Of a DNA stretch of 64,000 nt, positions 1-7,439 are shown piece after piece (position 1 is the first letter of the stretch; each line of letters begins with the position of its first letter). The notes beneath the pieces are model-generated. The model made no database searches and was not told where the DNA came from. It was given only the letters and a program-made list of their open reading frames with translations. Both the position numbers and the translations under genes were made by a program. The stretch is taken from NCBI RefSeq assembly GCF_042653205.1, contig NZ_JBHSHY010000005.1, forward strand, positions 129,586 to 193,585. Direction: 5' to 3'. The DNA is from Paenibacillus_Z sp042653205. Lineage in GTDB: Bacteria > Bacillota > Bacilli > Paenibacillales > Paenibacillaceae.

Positions 1-567
1 CCGAGCTGGCCGGCGGCCGCGGTCGTGCTGGCCGCCTTCCTTCTGAAGGAAGCGGGCTTCTCGAACAAGGAGCGGGGCGCCGACTTCTACGCGTCGCTCG
101 CTGCGCTTGTCGGAACCGGCGGCTCGATGCTCGGCAGGCCGCTGAACCTGCACTTGCTCTATTACTTGGATCCCGCGGCGTCGCTCATTATCGTCGTCAT
201 TGTGTTCACGAGCGGGTATCGCGTCGCTTCGGCATCCGTGATGCGGAGCCGTTTCCTGGAAGTAGAGCCCGCGGACCTATCGGAGCTGAAGGCCGTCGTC
301 CTGCGCATGGAAGGCGTCATCAGCGTCGAGCTGCTGCGCGCGAGAGAGCATGGCCATTACGCCGTCGCGGAAGTCGTCATCAGCGTCAACCCGCGCATCT
401 CGGTGCTGGAAGGCAACGAGATCGCCAAGCGGGTCCGAGAATTCATAATGAAGCGGTTCAACCACATGACGGAGGTTACGGTTCACGTCGAACCTTACGA
501 TCCCGGTTATCCGTACAAAACCAATCATGAGTCCAATCCGGAACACGTGACAACGCTACTGCAATAG
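1..567 (+). CDS. Cation diffusion facilitator family transporter, 3' part
   Basis: The frame is open from base 1, so the 5' end lies outside the window; 188 residues are visible. The visible part begins inside the membrane domain, with a hydrophobic stretch, a loop and the late transmembrane helix DPAASLIIVVIVF. This resembles the DP-x-GLLIA helix of CDF (ZnT/FieF-type) exporters. A soluble C-terminal domain of about 90 residues (ELKAVVLRMEGVISVELLR...) follows, of the kind that dimerises and senses metal in this family. Family knowledge implies export of Zn2+, Fe2+ or Mn2+ in exchange for protons. The metal-binding Asp/His residues of helices 2 and 5 cannot be judged because the N-terminus is missing. 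It is followed after 37 bp by recJ. Confidence 0.75.
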   Translation, partial: PSWPAAAVVLAAFLLKEAGFSNKERGADFYASLAALVGTGGSMLGRPLNLHLLYYLDPAASLIIVVIVFTSGYRVASASVMRSRFLEVEPADLSELKAVVLRMEGVISVELLRAREHGHYAVAEVVISVNPRISVLEGNEIAKRVREFIMKRFNHMTEVTVHVEPYDPGYPYKTNHESNPEHVTTLLQ

Positions 568-604
568 CAGCAGCGTTCATTTTTTTGAGAAGAGAGGTGA
601 CGGG

Positions 605-3037
605 TTGCTGCAATCGAAAACACGCTGGCGCCTCGCCGCGCTGGACGTCGAAGGGGAAGCGCGCGCGGCCGCGCTGGCGCGGGCGTTGTCGCTCCCGCCG
701 CTCGTCGCCCGGCTGCTCGTACAGCGCGGCTACGACCGCATCGAAGCGGCCAGGCAATTTTTGACCGGCGGCCTCGAATGTCTGCACGACCCTTTCCTGC
801 TGAAAGGGATGAAGGAAGCCGCGGACCGGATCGCGCTGGCCCGCGAGCGCGGCGAGCGCGTCCGGATCTACGGCGATTATGACGCGGACGGCGTGTCGTC
901 GACGACCTTGATGACGTACTTATTCAAGCGGCTTGCGCTTGACTTCGACCATTACATACCTCACCGCACGCGTGAGGGCTACGGGTTGAATATTGCAGCG
1001 CTCGACGCGGCGTCGGCGGCCGGCGTCACGCTGATCGTCACCGTCGATACGGGCATCAGCGCCGCCCGGGAAATCGCTTACGCGTCCGGACTTGGAATCG
1101 ACGTCGTCGTGACCGACCACCACGAGCCGCTGCAAGAGCTGCCAGCCGCGTACGCGATTGTCAATCCGAAGCAGGAGGATTGCGGCTATCCGTTCAAGGG
1201 ACTGGCGGGCGTCGGCGTCGCGTTCAAGCTGGCGACGGCGCTGCTCGGGGAACCACCGGTCGAGTGGACCGACGTCGTGGCGCTCGGGACGATCGCCGAC
1301 CTCATGCCGCTCACGGACGAGAACCGCGTGCTCGTGCGCCTCGGGCTGGAACAGCTGCGCGCGACGGACAAGCCCGGTTTCCGGGCGCTCGCCGACGTGT
1401 GCGGAATCGAACTGCCGTCGCTCCTGGCGACGCATATCGCGTTCGGCATGGCGCCGCGCATCAATGCCGCCGGCCGCCTCGACCATGCCAACGCAGCGGT
1501 GGAGCTGCTGACGGCCGTCGACGAGGAAACCGCGGCGGCCGGCGCGTTCCGGCTCGACGAGCTGAACAAGGAGCGCCAGGGCATCGTCGAGGATATCCTG
1601 CGGGAAGCCGAGGCGCAGTGGACGGCGAAATGCGAGGCCGCGGACAAGGCCGGCACGCGCCGTCCGTCCGTCATCGTCGTCGCGGGCGAAGGCTGGAACG
1701 CCGGCGTCGTCGGCATCGTCGCTTCCAAGCTGATCGAGCGCCATTACAAGCCGACGATCGTTCTCGGCATCGACCCGGAGACGGGCGCGTGCAAGGGCTC
1801 GGCCCGCTCGATCGACGGCTACGATTTGCACGCGGCACTGACGGTGTGCGAGGAATGGCTCGATCATTACGGAGGGCACCAAGCCGCCGCCGGAATGACG
1901 CTGCACCGCGACAAGCTCGCTCCTTTCGAGGAGCGGCTGTGCCGTCTCGCGGACGAATGGCTGACGGAAGAGGATTGGATCCCGAAGCTGACGATCGATC
2001 TGACGTGCAAGATGGAGGACGCCACCTTGAAGGTACGCGAGCAGCTCGCCAAGCTGGAGCCGTTCGGCGCAGGGAACGTCGCGCCGAAGCTGCTGCTTAC
2101 CGGCGTGACGCTCGCCGAGCGCAAGACGATGGGCAAGGAGAAGAATCACCTGAAGCTGGCGCTCGCCGGCCAGGGCAAGCTGCTGGACGCCGTCGGCTTC
2201 GGCAGCGGCCATCTGGCGGAGCGCCTGTCGAACGGCGCGGCCGTCGAGGTCGTCGGCGAACTGGCCGTGAACGAGTGGAACGGCCAGCGCAAAGCCCAGT
2301 TCATGGTAAGCGATCTCCGCGTGCCGCATATCCAGCTGTTCGACCTGCGAAGCGAGCCCGATTGCGAATCGCTTCGGACGGCGGAGCGGCTGCTCGCGAC
2401 GGACGTCATGCGGCAGAGCCAGGGTGTCCTGCTTGTGCCGAACGAGGCTTGGCTGGAAGCTGCGACGGCGCCGGATCAGCTGAAGCTGCCGGAACGTTTC
2501 CGGCTCCTGACGTACGAAGCCCTTGCCGGACAGCGCGTGCCGTGCCGCAGATTGGCGGTCTTCGGCAAGCCGCCGTCGGCCGAGAAGCTGGCCGCGGCGA
2601 TCGCTTCCTGCTCGGACTTGGAAGCCGTGCATCTGCTGTACGCCGCGGACCGGGAATCGGGCGAGTTTCCGACGCGGGAGCAGTTCGGGCAGCTCTATCA
2701 GCTGCTGCGGCGCGAATGCCCGCTGCCGGAAGCCGGCGCCGCAGCCGGACTGGCCGCCAAGCTCCGGCAGCCGGCTGACCGCGTGGCGTTCATGCTGGAC
2801 GTCTTCAAGGAACTGCGTTTCGTCGAGGAGTCGGAAGGCAGCCTGACGCTCAGCGCGGTGTCGGGCAAGAAGGAGCTGTCCTTGTCGCGGCATTACCGCG
2901 ACGGCCAGCGAAGCGCGGAATCGAACGCGATCCTCGCGCTGCCGGTCAAGCAGCTGACGGATTGGCTGACGGTGCAGGCAGGCCTGATCCACAATCGAAC
3001 CATCGAACAAGAAAACGAAGGAGTAGGTATCTCATGA
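605..3037 (+). CDS. recJ: Single-stranded-DNA-specific 5'-3' exonuclease RecJ
   Basis: 810 codons starting at TTG, chosen because AGAGAGGTGA precedes it by a few bases and the reading frame matches the family start. RecJ degrades ssDNA 5' to 3' in recombination, mismatch and base-excision repair. The DHH phosphoesterase core is clear: YGDYDADGVSST near residues 95-105, then TDHHEP near 170, then the DHHA1 domain with AGEGWNAGVVGIVASKL near 360 and the GGHQAAAGM motif near 420. An OB-type domain follows, and a Firmicutes-type C-terminal extension makes it much longer than E. coli RecJ (about 577 residues). Its TGA overlaps the apt start in an ATGA, so the two are translationally coupled, as in B. 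subtilis yrvE-apt. Confidence 0.95.
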   Translation: MLQSKTRWRLAALDVEGEARAAALARALSLPPLVARLLVQRGYDRIEAARQFLTGGLECLHDPFLLKGMKEAADRIALARERGERVRIYGDYDADGVSSTTLMTYLFKRLALDFDHYIPHRTREGYGLNIAALDAASAAGVTLIVTVDTGISAAREIAYASGLGIDVVVTDHHEPLQELPAAYAIVNPKQEDCGYPFKGLAGVGVAFKLATALLGEPPVEWTDVVALGTIADLMPLTDENRVLVRLGLEQLRATDKPGFRALADVCGIELPSLLATHIAFGMAPRINAAGRLDHANAAVELLTAVDEETAAAGAFRLDELNKERQGIVEDILREAEAQWTAKCEAADKAGTRRPSVIVVAGEGWNAGVVGIVASKLIERHYKPTIVLGIDPETGACKGSARSIDGYDLHAALTVCEEWLDHYGGHQAAAGMTLHRDKLAPFEERLCRLADEWLTEEDWIPKLTIDLTCKMEDATLKVREQLAKLEPFGAGNVAPKLLLTGVTLAERKTMGKEKNHLKLALAGQGKLLDAVGFGSGHLAERLSNGAAVEVVGELAVNEWNGQRKAQFMVSDLRVPHIQLFDLRSEPDCESLRTAERLLATDVMRQSQGVLLVPNEAWLEAATAPDQLKLPERFRLLTYEALAGQRVPCRRLAVFGKPPSAEKLAAAIASCSDLEAVHLLYAADRESGEFPTREQFGQLYQLLRRECPLPEAGAAAGLAAKLRQPADRVAFMLDVFKELRFVEESEGSLTLSAVSGKKELSLSRHYRDGQRSAESNAILALPVKQLTDWLTVQAGLIHNRTIEQENEGVGIS

Positions 3038-3546
3038 ACTATAAAGAACATATTCGCGTCATTCCCGATTTCCCGCAGCCGGGCATCCGGTTCAAGGACA
3101 TTACGACGCTCACCAACAACGGCGCCGTGTACGCGTCGGCCATCAACGACATCCGCCAAGCGGTGCAGCACAAGCAGATCGACCTGATCGCGGGGCCGGA
3201 AGCGCGCGGCTTCATCATTGGCGCGCCGCTCGCCGTGTCCATGGGCCTCGGCTTCGTGCCGATTCGCAAGAGCGGCAAGCTGCCCGGCGAAGTCGTCGAA
3301 GCGAGTTACGACCTGGAATACGGCAAGGACAAGCTGACGATCCACAAGGATGCGATCAAGCCCGGCCAGAAGGTGCTGATCGCCGATGACCTGCTCGCAA
3401 CGGGCGGTACGATCGCCACGACGGTCAACTTGATCCGCCAGCTCGGCGGCGAAGTGGTCGGGGCGGCATTCCTGATCGAGCTGGGTTATCTGGACGGCCG
3501 CAGCAAGCTGGACGGCATCGATATATTCTCGCTCGTCTCATACTAG
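3034..3546 (+). CDS. apt: Adenine phosphoribosyltransferase
   Basis: 170 residues beginning MNYKEHIRVIPDFPQPGI. The ATG at 3034 is preceded by GAAGGAG and overlaps the recJ stop codon by 4 bases; longer in-frame readings into recJ are rejected. Apt salvages adenine: adenine + PRPP gives AMP + PPi. Visible hallmarks are the AGPEARGF segment near residue 62 and the PRPP-binding loop LIADDLLATGGT near residue 118, both diagnostic for type I phosphoribosyltransferases. The length is normal for the family. It sits between recJ and rel, the standard Bacillales order; a candidate separate rel promoter lies in the 205-bp gap that follows. Confidence 0.97.
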   Translation: MNYKEHIRVIPDFPQPGIRFKDITTLTNNGAVYASAINDIRQAVQHKQIDLIAGPEARGFIIGAPLAVSMGLGFVPIRKSGKLPGEVVEASYDLEYGKDKLTIHKDAIKPGQKVLIADDLLATGGTIATTVNLIRQLGGEVVGAAFLIELGYLDGRSKLDGIDIFSLVSY

Positions 3547-3616
3547 AAGATAGCTTCAACCAGCGCCGGACACGGAAGCGAAAGCAGCCGTCGTCCGGCG
3601 TTCTGCAATCGCGGAG

Positions 3617-3646
3617 TTGACGGAAAGGCTTGAAAACAGGCATAAT
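3617..3646 (+). promoter_or_regulatory. Candidate sigma-A promoter for rel
   Basis: TTGACG (3617-3622) and CATAAT (3641-3646) are separated by 18 bp, about 105 bp upstream of the rel ATG. A GC-rich inverted repeat (CGCCGGAC ... GTCCGGCG, about 3574-3610) lies between apt and this promoter but has no U-run. The promoter was assigned by eye. Confidence 0.45.
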
Positions 3647-3751
3647 AGTAGGAAAACTCGGGCTGAACGGTCACGCTGGACCTGGCAGGATTTTCATTGA
3701 TTTGGAAAGCAGGCGCCAATCGGACGCGCGCTTTTCCGGAAAGGGACATTC

Positions 3752-5935
3752 ATGGGCATAGAGCAGCTACTTGATAAAGCATCCACCTATTTGAAGGAAC
3801 AAGATTTGAACCGGATCAAAGAAGCTTACGAATTTGCCGATCAGGCCCATCACGGGCAGGTCCGCAAATCGGGCGAGCCGTATATTCTGCATCCGGTCGC
3901 CGTCGCGGAAATTCTCGTCAATATGCAAATGGACGTATTGTCGATCATCGCGGCGCTCCTTCATGACGTGGTTGAGGATACGACCGTCCCGCTGGAAGAA
4001 GTCCGCTCCCGGTTCGGCGAGGCATGCGCGGCCGTCGTGGACGGACTGACCAAGCTGGAGAAGATCCAATTCCGCTCCAAGGAGGAGCAGCAGAACGAGA
4101 ATTACCGCAAAATGTTCGTGGCCATGGCCCAGGACATGCGCGTTATCCTGATCAAGCTGGCGGACCGGCTGCACAACATGCGCACGCTGAAGTATCAATC
4201 CGAGGAGGCGCAGCGGCGGATCGCGTACGAGACGCTGGAGATTTTCTGTCCCATCGCGCACCGGCTCGGCATTTCGGCGATCAAGTGGGAGATGGAGGAC
4301 ATCGCCCTCCGGTATTTGAATCCGCAGCAGTATTACCGGATCGCCAATCTCATGAAGAAGAAACGCGCGGAGCGCGAACAATATATCGCCGACGTCATCG
4401 GCCGCATTGGCGAGAAGCTCGAGGACATGGGTATCGACGGGGACATTTCCGGACGGCCGAAGCATATATACAGCATCTATAAGAAGATGACCGCGCGGAG
4501 CAAGCAGTTCAACGAAATCTACGACCTGCTCGCGATTCGCATCATCGTTGATAATATCAAAGACTGCTACGCGACGCTCGGCATCATCCACACGCTGTGG
4601 AAGCCGATGCCGGGCCGATTCAAGGATTACATCGCCATGCCGAAGGCGAATATGTACCAGTCGCTGCACACGACCGTCATCGGTCCCACCGGCGAACCGA
4701 CGGAAGTGCAGATCCGCACGTGGGAGATGCACCGCACCTCCGAGTTCGGCATCGCGGCCCACTGGGCATACAAGGAAGGCGGCGTCGTGCCGGGCGGTTC
4801 GTTCGAGGACAAGATGACGTTGTTCCGCGAGATCATCGAGCTGCAGCACGAAGCGAGCGACGCGTCGGAATTCGTCGAGTCGCTGAAGATGGATTTCTTC
4901 TCCGATCTCGTCTTCGTGTTCACGCCGAAGGGCGAAGTGTTCGAGCTTCCCGCCGGCGCGGTGCCGCTCGATTTCGCGTACCGGGTTCACACGGAGGTCG
5001 GCAACCGGACGATCGGCTCCAAGGTCAACGGCCGGATCGTGCCACTCGATTATAAGCTGAAGACGGGCGATATCGTCGAGATTCTCACGTCGAAGCACTC
5101 ATACGGACCGAGCCAGGATTGGATCAAGATCGCGCAGTCGTCGCACGCGCGCAGCAAGATCAAGCAATGGTTCAAGAAGGAGCGCCGCGAGGAGAACGTC
5201 ATCAAGGGCCGCGACGCCATCGAGCGAGAGCTGAAGCGGCTCGGCCTCGAACCGTCCAGCTTCACGTCCGACGCGCAGCTGCAGGAAGCGGCGTATAAAT
5301 TCACGTTCAACGACATCGACGACATGCTGTCGGCCGTCGGCTTCGGCGGCATCACCGCAGCCCAGATCTGCACAAAGCTGTCGGAGAAAATGCGCAAGGA
5401 AGCCGAAGAGGCGAGCCAGATCGAGCTCACGAACGAAATGAAGGAAATGAAGTCGTCCCCCGCGATGCGCAAGACACGGCCGACGCACGGCGTATCCGTC
5501 AAAGGCGTGGACAATCTGCTCGTGCGCTTCGCCCGCTGCTGCAATCCCGTGCCGGGAGACGCCATCGTCGGCTATATCACGCGGGGCCGCGGCGTGTCCG
5601 TGCATCGCGCGGACTGCACGAACTTAACGACGAGCGTCGACGGGGAAGAAGCGGCGCGCATGATCGAAGTGGAGTGGGAAGACTCGGTCGAGGCGAATTA
5701 CAGCGTCGACATCGAGATTACGGGGCACGACCGGCCCGGGCTGTTGAACGAAGTGCTGCAGGCGGTCTCGGAGAGCAAGACCAACATTTCGGCCGTATCC
5801 GGCCGATCGGACAAAAACAAGCTGGCCATGATTCATATGACGGTGATGATCCGCAATATCGAGCATTTGCAATCGGTCGTCGAGCGTATCAAACGGGTGA
5901 AGGACATTTATTCCGTGCAGCGGATCATGCAGTAA
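3752..5935 (+). CDS. relA: Bifunctional (p)ppGpp synthetase/hydrolase, RelA/SpoT family
   Basis: 727 residues, the full length of a long Rel enzyme. It makes (p)ppGpp from ATP and GDP/GTP and also hydrolyses it, setting the stringent response on the ribosome. Domains in order: HD hydrolase (HHGQVRKSGEPYILHP near residue 31; intact HDVVEDT near 71); synthetase domain with RFKDYIAMPKANMYQSLHTT near residue 290; TGS domain (VFVFTPKGEVFELPAGAVP near 388); helical and Cys-rich region (RCCNPVPGDAIVGY near 592); C-terminal ACT domain (about 655-727). The RFKD form of the synthetase motif plus intact HD residues indicate a bifunctional enzyme rather than a synthetase-only RelA. A separate small alarmone synthetase is encoded at 45022-45825. 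Confidence 0.96.
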   Translation: MGIEQLLDKASTYLKEQDLNRIKEAYEFADQAHHGQVRKSGEPYILHPVAVAEILVNMQMDVLSIIAALLHDVVEDTTVPLEEVRSRFGEACAAVVDGLTKLEKIQFRSKEEQQNENYRKMFVAMAQDMRVILIKLADRLHNMRTLKYQSEEAQRRIAYETLEIFCPIAHRLGISAIKWEMEDIALRYLNPQQYYRIANLMKKKRAEREQYIADVIGRIGEKLEDMGIDGDISGRPKHIYSIYKKMTARSKQFNEIYDLLAIRIIVDNIKDCYATLGIIHTLWKPMPGRFKDYIAMPKANMYQSLHTTVIGPTGEPTEVQIRTWEMHRTSEFGIAAHWAYKEGGVVPGGSFEDKMTLFREIIELQHEASDASEFVESLKMDFFSDLVFVFTPKGEVFELPAGAVPLDFAYRVHTEVGNRTIGSKVNGRIVPLDYKLKTGDIVEILTSKHSYGPSQDWIKIAQSSHARSKIKQWFKKERREENVIKGRDAIERELKRLGLEPSSFTSDAQLQEAAYKFTFNDIDDMLSAVGFGGITAAQICTKLSEKMRKEAEEASQIELTNEMKEMKSSPAMRKTRPTHGVSVKGVDNLLVRFARCCNPVPGDAIVGYITRGRGVSVHRADCTNLTTSVDGEEAARMIEVEWEDSVEANYSVDIEITGHDRPGLLNEVLQAVSESKTNISAVSGRSDKNKLAMIHMTVMIRNIEHLQSVVERIKRVKDIYSVQRIMQ

Positions 5936-5969
5936 TCATTCTTAAAGCGTCGGAGGAGCAAGCGGACAA

Positions 5970-6413
5970 ATGAAGGTAGTCGTGCAGCGAAGCAAGGAAG
6001 CGTCCGTCGTCGTGGACGGCGTGACGGTAGGCGCCATCGCGAAAGGGCTCGTGCTGCTCGTGGGCCTCACGCACGAGGATACGGATGCGGACATTCGGTG
6101 GATGGCCGACAAGATCGCGGGATTGCGGATCTTCGAGGACGAGAGCGGGAAAATGAACCTATCCGTGTCGGACGTCGGCGGCGAAATCCTGTCCGTCTCG
6201 CAGTTCACGCTGTACGGGGACTGCCGCAAGGGCCGGAGGCCGAACTTCATGGCCGCGGCGAGACCGGAGCAGGCGGAGGCGCAGTACGAGGCGTTCAACG
6301 ATGCGCTTCGCGCGTCCGGACTGAAGGTCGAGACCGGCCGGTTCGGCGCTATGATGGACGTGACGTTCACCAACTGGGGACCGGTCACGCTGATCGTCGA
6401 CAGCAAAGCATAA
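5970..6413 (+). CDS. dtd: D-aminoacyl-tRNA deacylase
   Basis: 147 residues, the usual DTD length. The enzyme hydrolyses D-amino acids (and glycine mischarged on tRNA-Ala) from tRNA, acting as a chiral proofreading factor. The two active-site signatures are visible: SVSQFTLYGDC near residue 77 and the cross-subunit loop TNWGPVTLIVDS near the C-terminus (the usual NxGPVT). GGAGGAG lies 12 bases upstream of the ATG. It follows rel by 34 bp, probably in the same transcript, and ends at a strong terminator at 6445-6468. Confidence 0.95.
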   Translation: MKVVVQRSKEASVVVDGVTVGAIAKGLVLLVGLTHEDTDADIRWMADKIAGLRIFEDESGKMNLSVSDVGGEILSVSQFTLYGDCRKGRRPNFMAAARPEQAEAQYEAFNDALRASGLKVETGRFGAMMDVTFTNWGPVTLIVDSKA

Positions 6414-6444
6414 GGATCGCTGACGGCAGGATAAGCGAAACAAG

Positions 6445-6468
6445 CGGCATACGGCATGCCGTTTTTTT
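6445..6468 (+). terminator. Rho-independent terminator after dtd
   Basis: CGGCAT, loop ACGGC, ATGCCG, followed by seven T. It closes the recJ-apt-rel-dtd run. Confidence 0.85.
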
Positions 6469-6628
6469 GTTGTCGTTGCTTCCCGGAAGATTCGAAGCAG
6501 CCGCCTTCATGAGGACGCGAATTTCGTGCCGACGGGGGACCGGGGCGTGTGTTGAAAACGGAGATGGCGGGCACACTAAGGCTGACCATGCGCCATCGAC
6601 AGGCGCGAATCAGCGGAGGGTGAACGGA

Positions 6629-6787
6629 ATGCATCAATCACGCAAAGAACAAGGCATCGAGAGAACGGCCAAACGGCTGCTGTTCGCCGATCGCCGGGAA
6701 GCGATCATGCTGGCCCGGGAAGAGTCCGGCATCGAGGCGGGCGGCGAATTGGGCCGGGCCGCGGTCCTTCCGCCCAGAATGCCTTGA
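6629..6787 (+). CDS. Small hypothetical protein (52 aa)
   Basis: ATG at 6629 is preceded by GGAGGG (6615-6620) at 8-9 bases. The product is short and charged (MHQSRKEQGIERTAKRLLFA...), rich in Arg/Glu, with no membrane segment and no cysteines. I do not recognise the family. It lies after the dtd terminator and before a direct-repeat promoter region, so it would need its own promoter, which I could not identify. The good ribosome site and sensible amino-acid composition favour a real gene, but with this GC content a chance ORF of this length is possible. Confidence 0.4.
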   Translation: MHQSRKEQGIERTAKRLLFADRREAIMLAREESGIEAGGELGRAAVLPPRMP

Positions 6788-6887
6788 GCGCGAACGGATT
6801 CGCGGCACGGCGCTGTGCAAGGCTGCGTGTTAACGGCACGGCAGGGGAGGCATGTGCACGCATACGAAGCGTAACCGCTTCATTTTT

Positions 6888-6942
6888 TGTAACGGAACTG
6901 TAACCTGTTTTCAATGTTCCTCTAACATCGCGTGCCTATAAT
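6888..6942 (+). promoter_or_regulatory. PhoB/OmpR-type direct-repeat promoter (11-bp period)
   Basis: Hexamers at exact 11-bp steps: TGTAAC (6888), TGTAAC (6899), TTCAAT (6910), TCTAAC (6921), followed after 10 bp by a perfect -10 element TATAAT (6937-6942). No acceptable -35 element is present at the right distance. Direct repeats with 11-bp spacing ending about 10 bp before the -10 are the standard layout for promoters activated by PhoB/PhoP/OmpR-family response regulators (for example the Pho box). The regulator is not identified. Confidence 0.5.
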
Positions 6943-6948
6943 GATAGT

Positions 6949-7004
6949 CGACCCCCTTTTTTGAATATATTTGATGGACCTACAACTCGTTTGTAGGTTT
7001 TTTT
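6949..7004 (+). ncRNA. Candidate short terminated RNA (about 55 nt)
   Basis: Transcription from the TATAAT at 6937 would begin near 6949 and meet an intrinsic terminator ending at 7004. No Shine-Dalgarno-led ORF lies between, so the product would be a small RNA or a terminated leader. It contains a C5T6 tract followed by an A/T-rich stretch and the terminator hairpin. This is inferred only from promoter and terminator positions. Confidence 0.35.
6978..7004 (+). terminator. Rho-independent terminator upstream of the hisS T-box
   Basis: ACCTACAA, loop CTCGT, TTGTAGGT: a perfect 8-bp stem followed by a T-run. It separates the 6888-6942 promoter from the hisS leader promoter that begins 39 bp later. 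Confidence 0.85.
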
Positions 7005-7042
7005 CTTTGTTTTGTGACTTTCGCCTGAGTCTTCGAGGTATA

Positions 7043-7071
7043 TTGACACCTCAAAACCGGAATGCTATTAT
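7043..7071 (+). promoter_or_regulatory. Sigma-A promoter of the hisS-aspS T-box transcript
   Basis: Consensus TTGACA (7043-7048), 17-bp spacer and TATTAT (7066-7071). The predicted start is near 7078, at the base of the T-box leader. Confidence 0.8.
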
Positions 7072-7077
7072 TGATGA

Positions 7078-7382
7078 GATAAAGTGTTGATCCGTCGATA
7101 GGAAGATTTCGTTCTACCCGCACCGATACAGAGAGGGGTTCCATGGCTGGAAGAATCCTTGGCGTGCTTGAGCGAGAGGACATCCTGGAGGACATGCGGC
7201 GAACCTGCCGGTCATTGAAGCCGGTTCAGTAGCCGTATTGCGTAGCCGGGCGTTAACCGGATAAAGCGGGACGAAGGCCGATCACGGCGGACGTTCCGGA
7301 ATGTGGGTGGTACCACGACAGCTTCGTTTTCGACAAGCTCTCGTCCCTTTGGCCTGTATAGGCGGAGGACGGGAGCTTTTTT
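7078..7382 (+). promoter_or_regulatory. T-box riboswitch leader for hisS-aspS
   Basis: The conserved T-box GGGTGGTACCACG lies at 7305-7317, followed by a terminator at 7335-7382. Stem I can be folded by hand: lower helix AGGA/UCCU, upper helix CGUUC/GAGCG (7106-7110 region with 7170-7174), and distal segment CAGAGAGG plus the UUCC/GGAA arm. The 3' strand of the specifier loop is AGAGGACA. The triplet followed by a single purine before the lower helix is GAC (Asp, 7179-7181); the overlapping CAU (His) is at 7181-7183. Uncharged tRNA would stabilise the antiterminator and allow expression. This 652-base stretch (6788-7439) holds no protein gene that I can see. Confidence 0.9.
7335..7382 (+). 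terminator. T-box terminator before hisS
   Basis: AAGCTCTCGTCC pairs with GGACGGGAGCTT, followed by a T-run. It is mutually exclusive with the antiterminator formed by the T-box bulge sequence. Confidence 0.85.
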
Positions 7383-7439
7383 AATCCCCGGTTACCGGGA
7401 GCAGGTTCAAGGACCATTATCAATTGGGAGGGAATGGGC

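Noticed and set aside
1180..2778. 532-codon plus-strand frame inside recJ
   Set aside because: Arg/Gly/Ala-rich out-of-frame shadow of recJ with no recognisable domain.
920..3010. 696-codon open frame antisense to recJ, and similar long antisense frames elsewhere (for example 30177-32315 and 62235-63998)
   Set aside because: They mirror strong sense genes, are rich in Arg/His/Leu/Gln from GC-rich antisense codons, lack ribosome sites, and show no family motifs.
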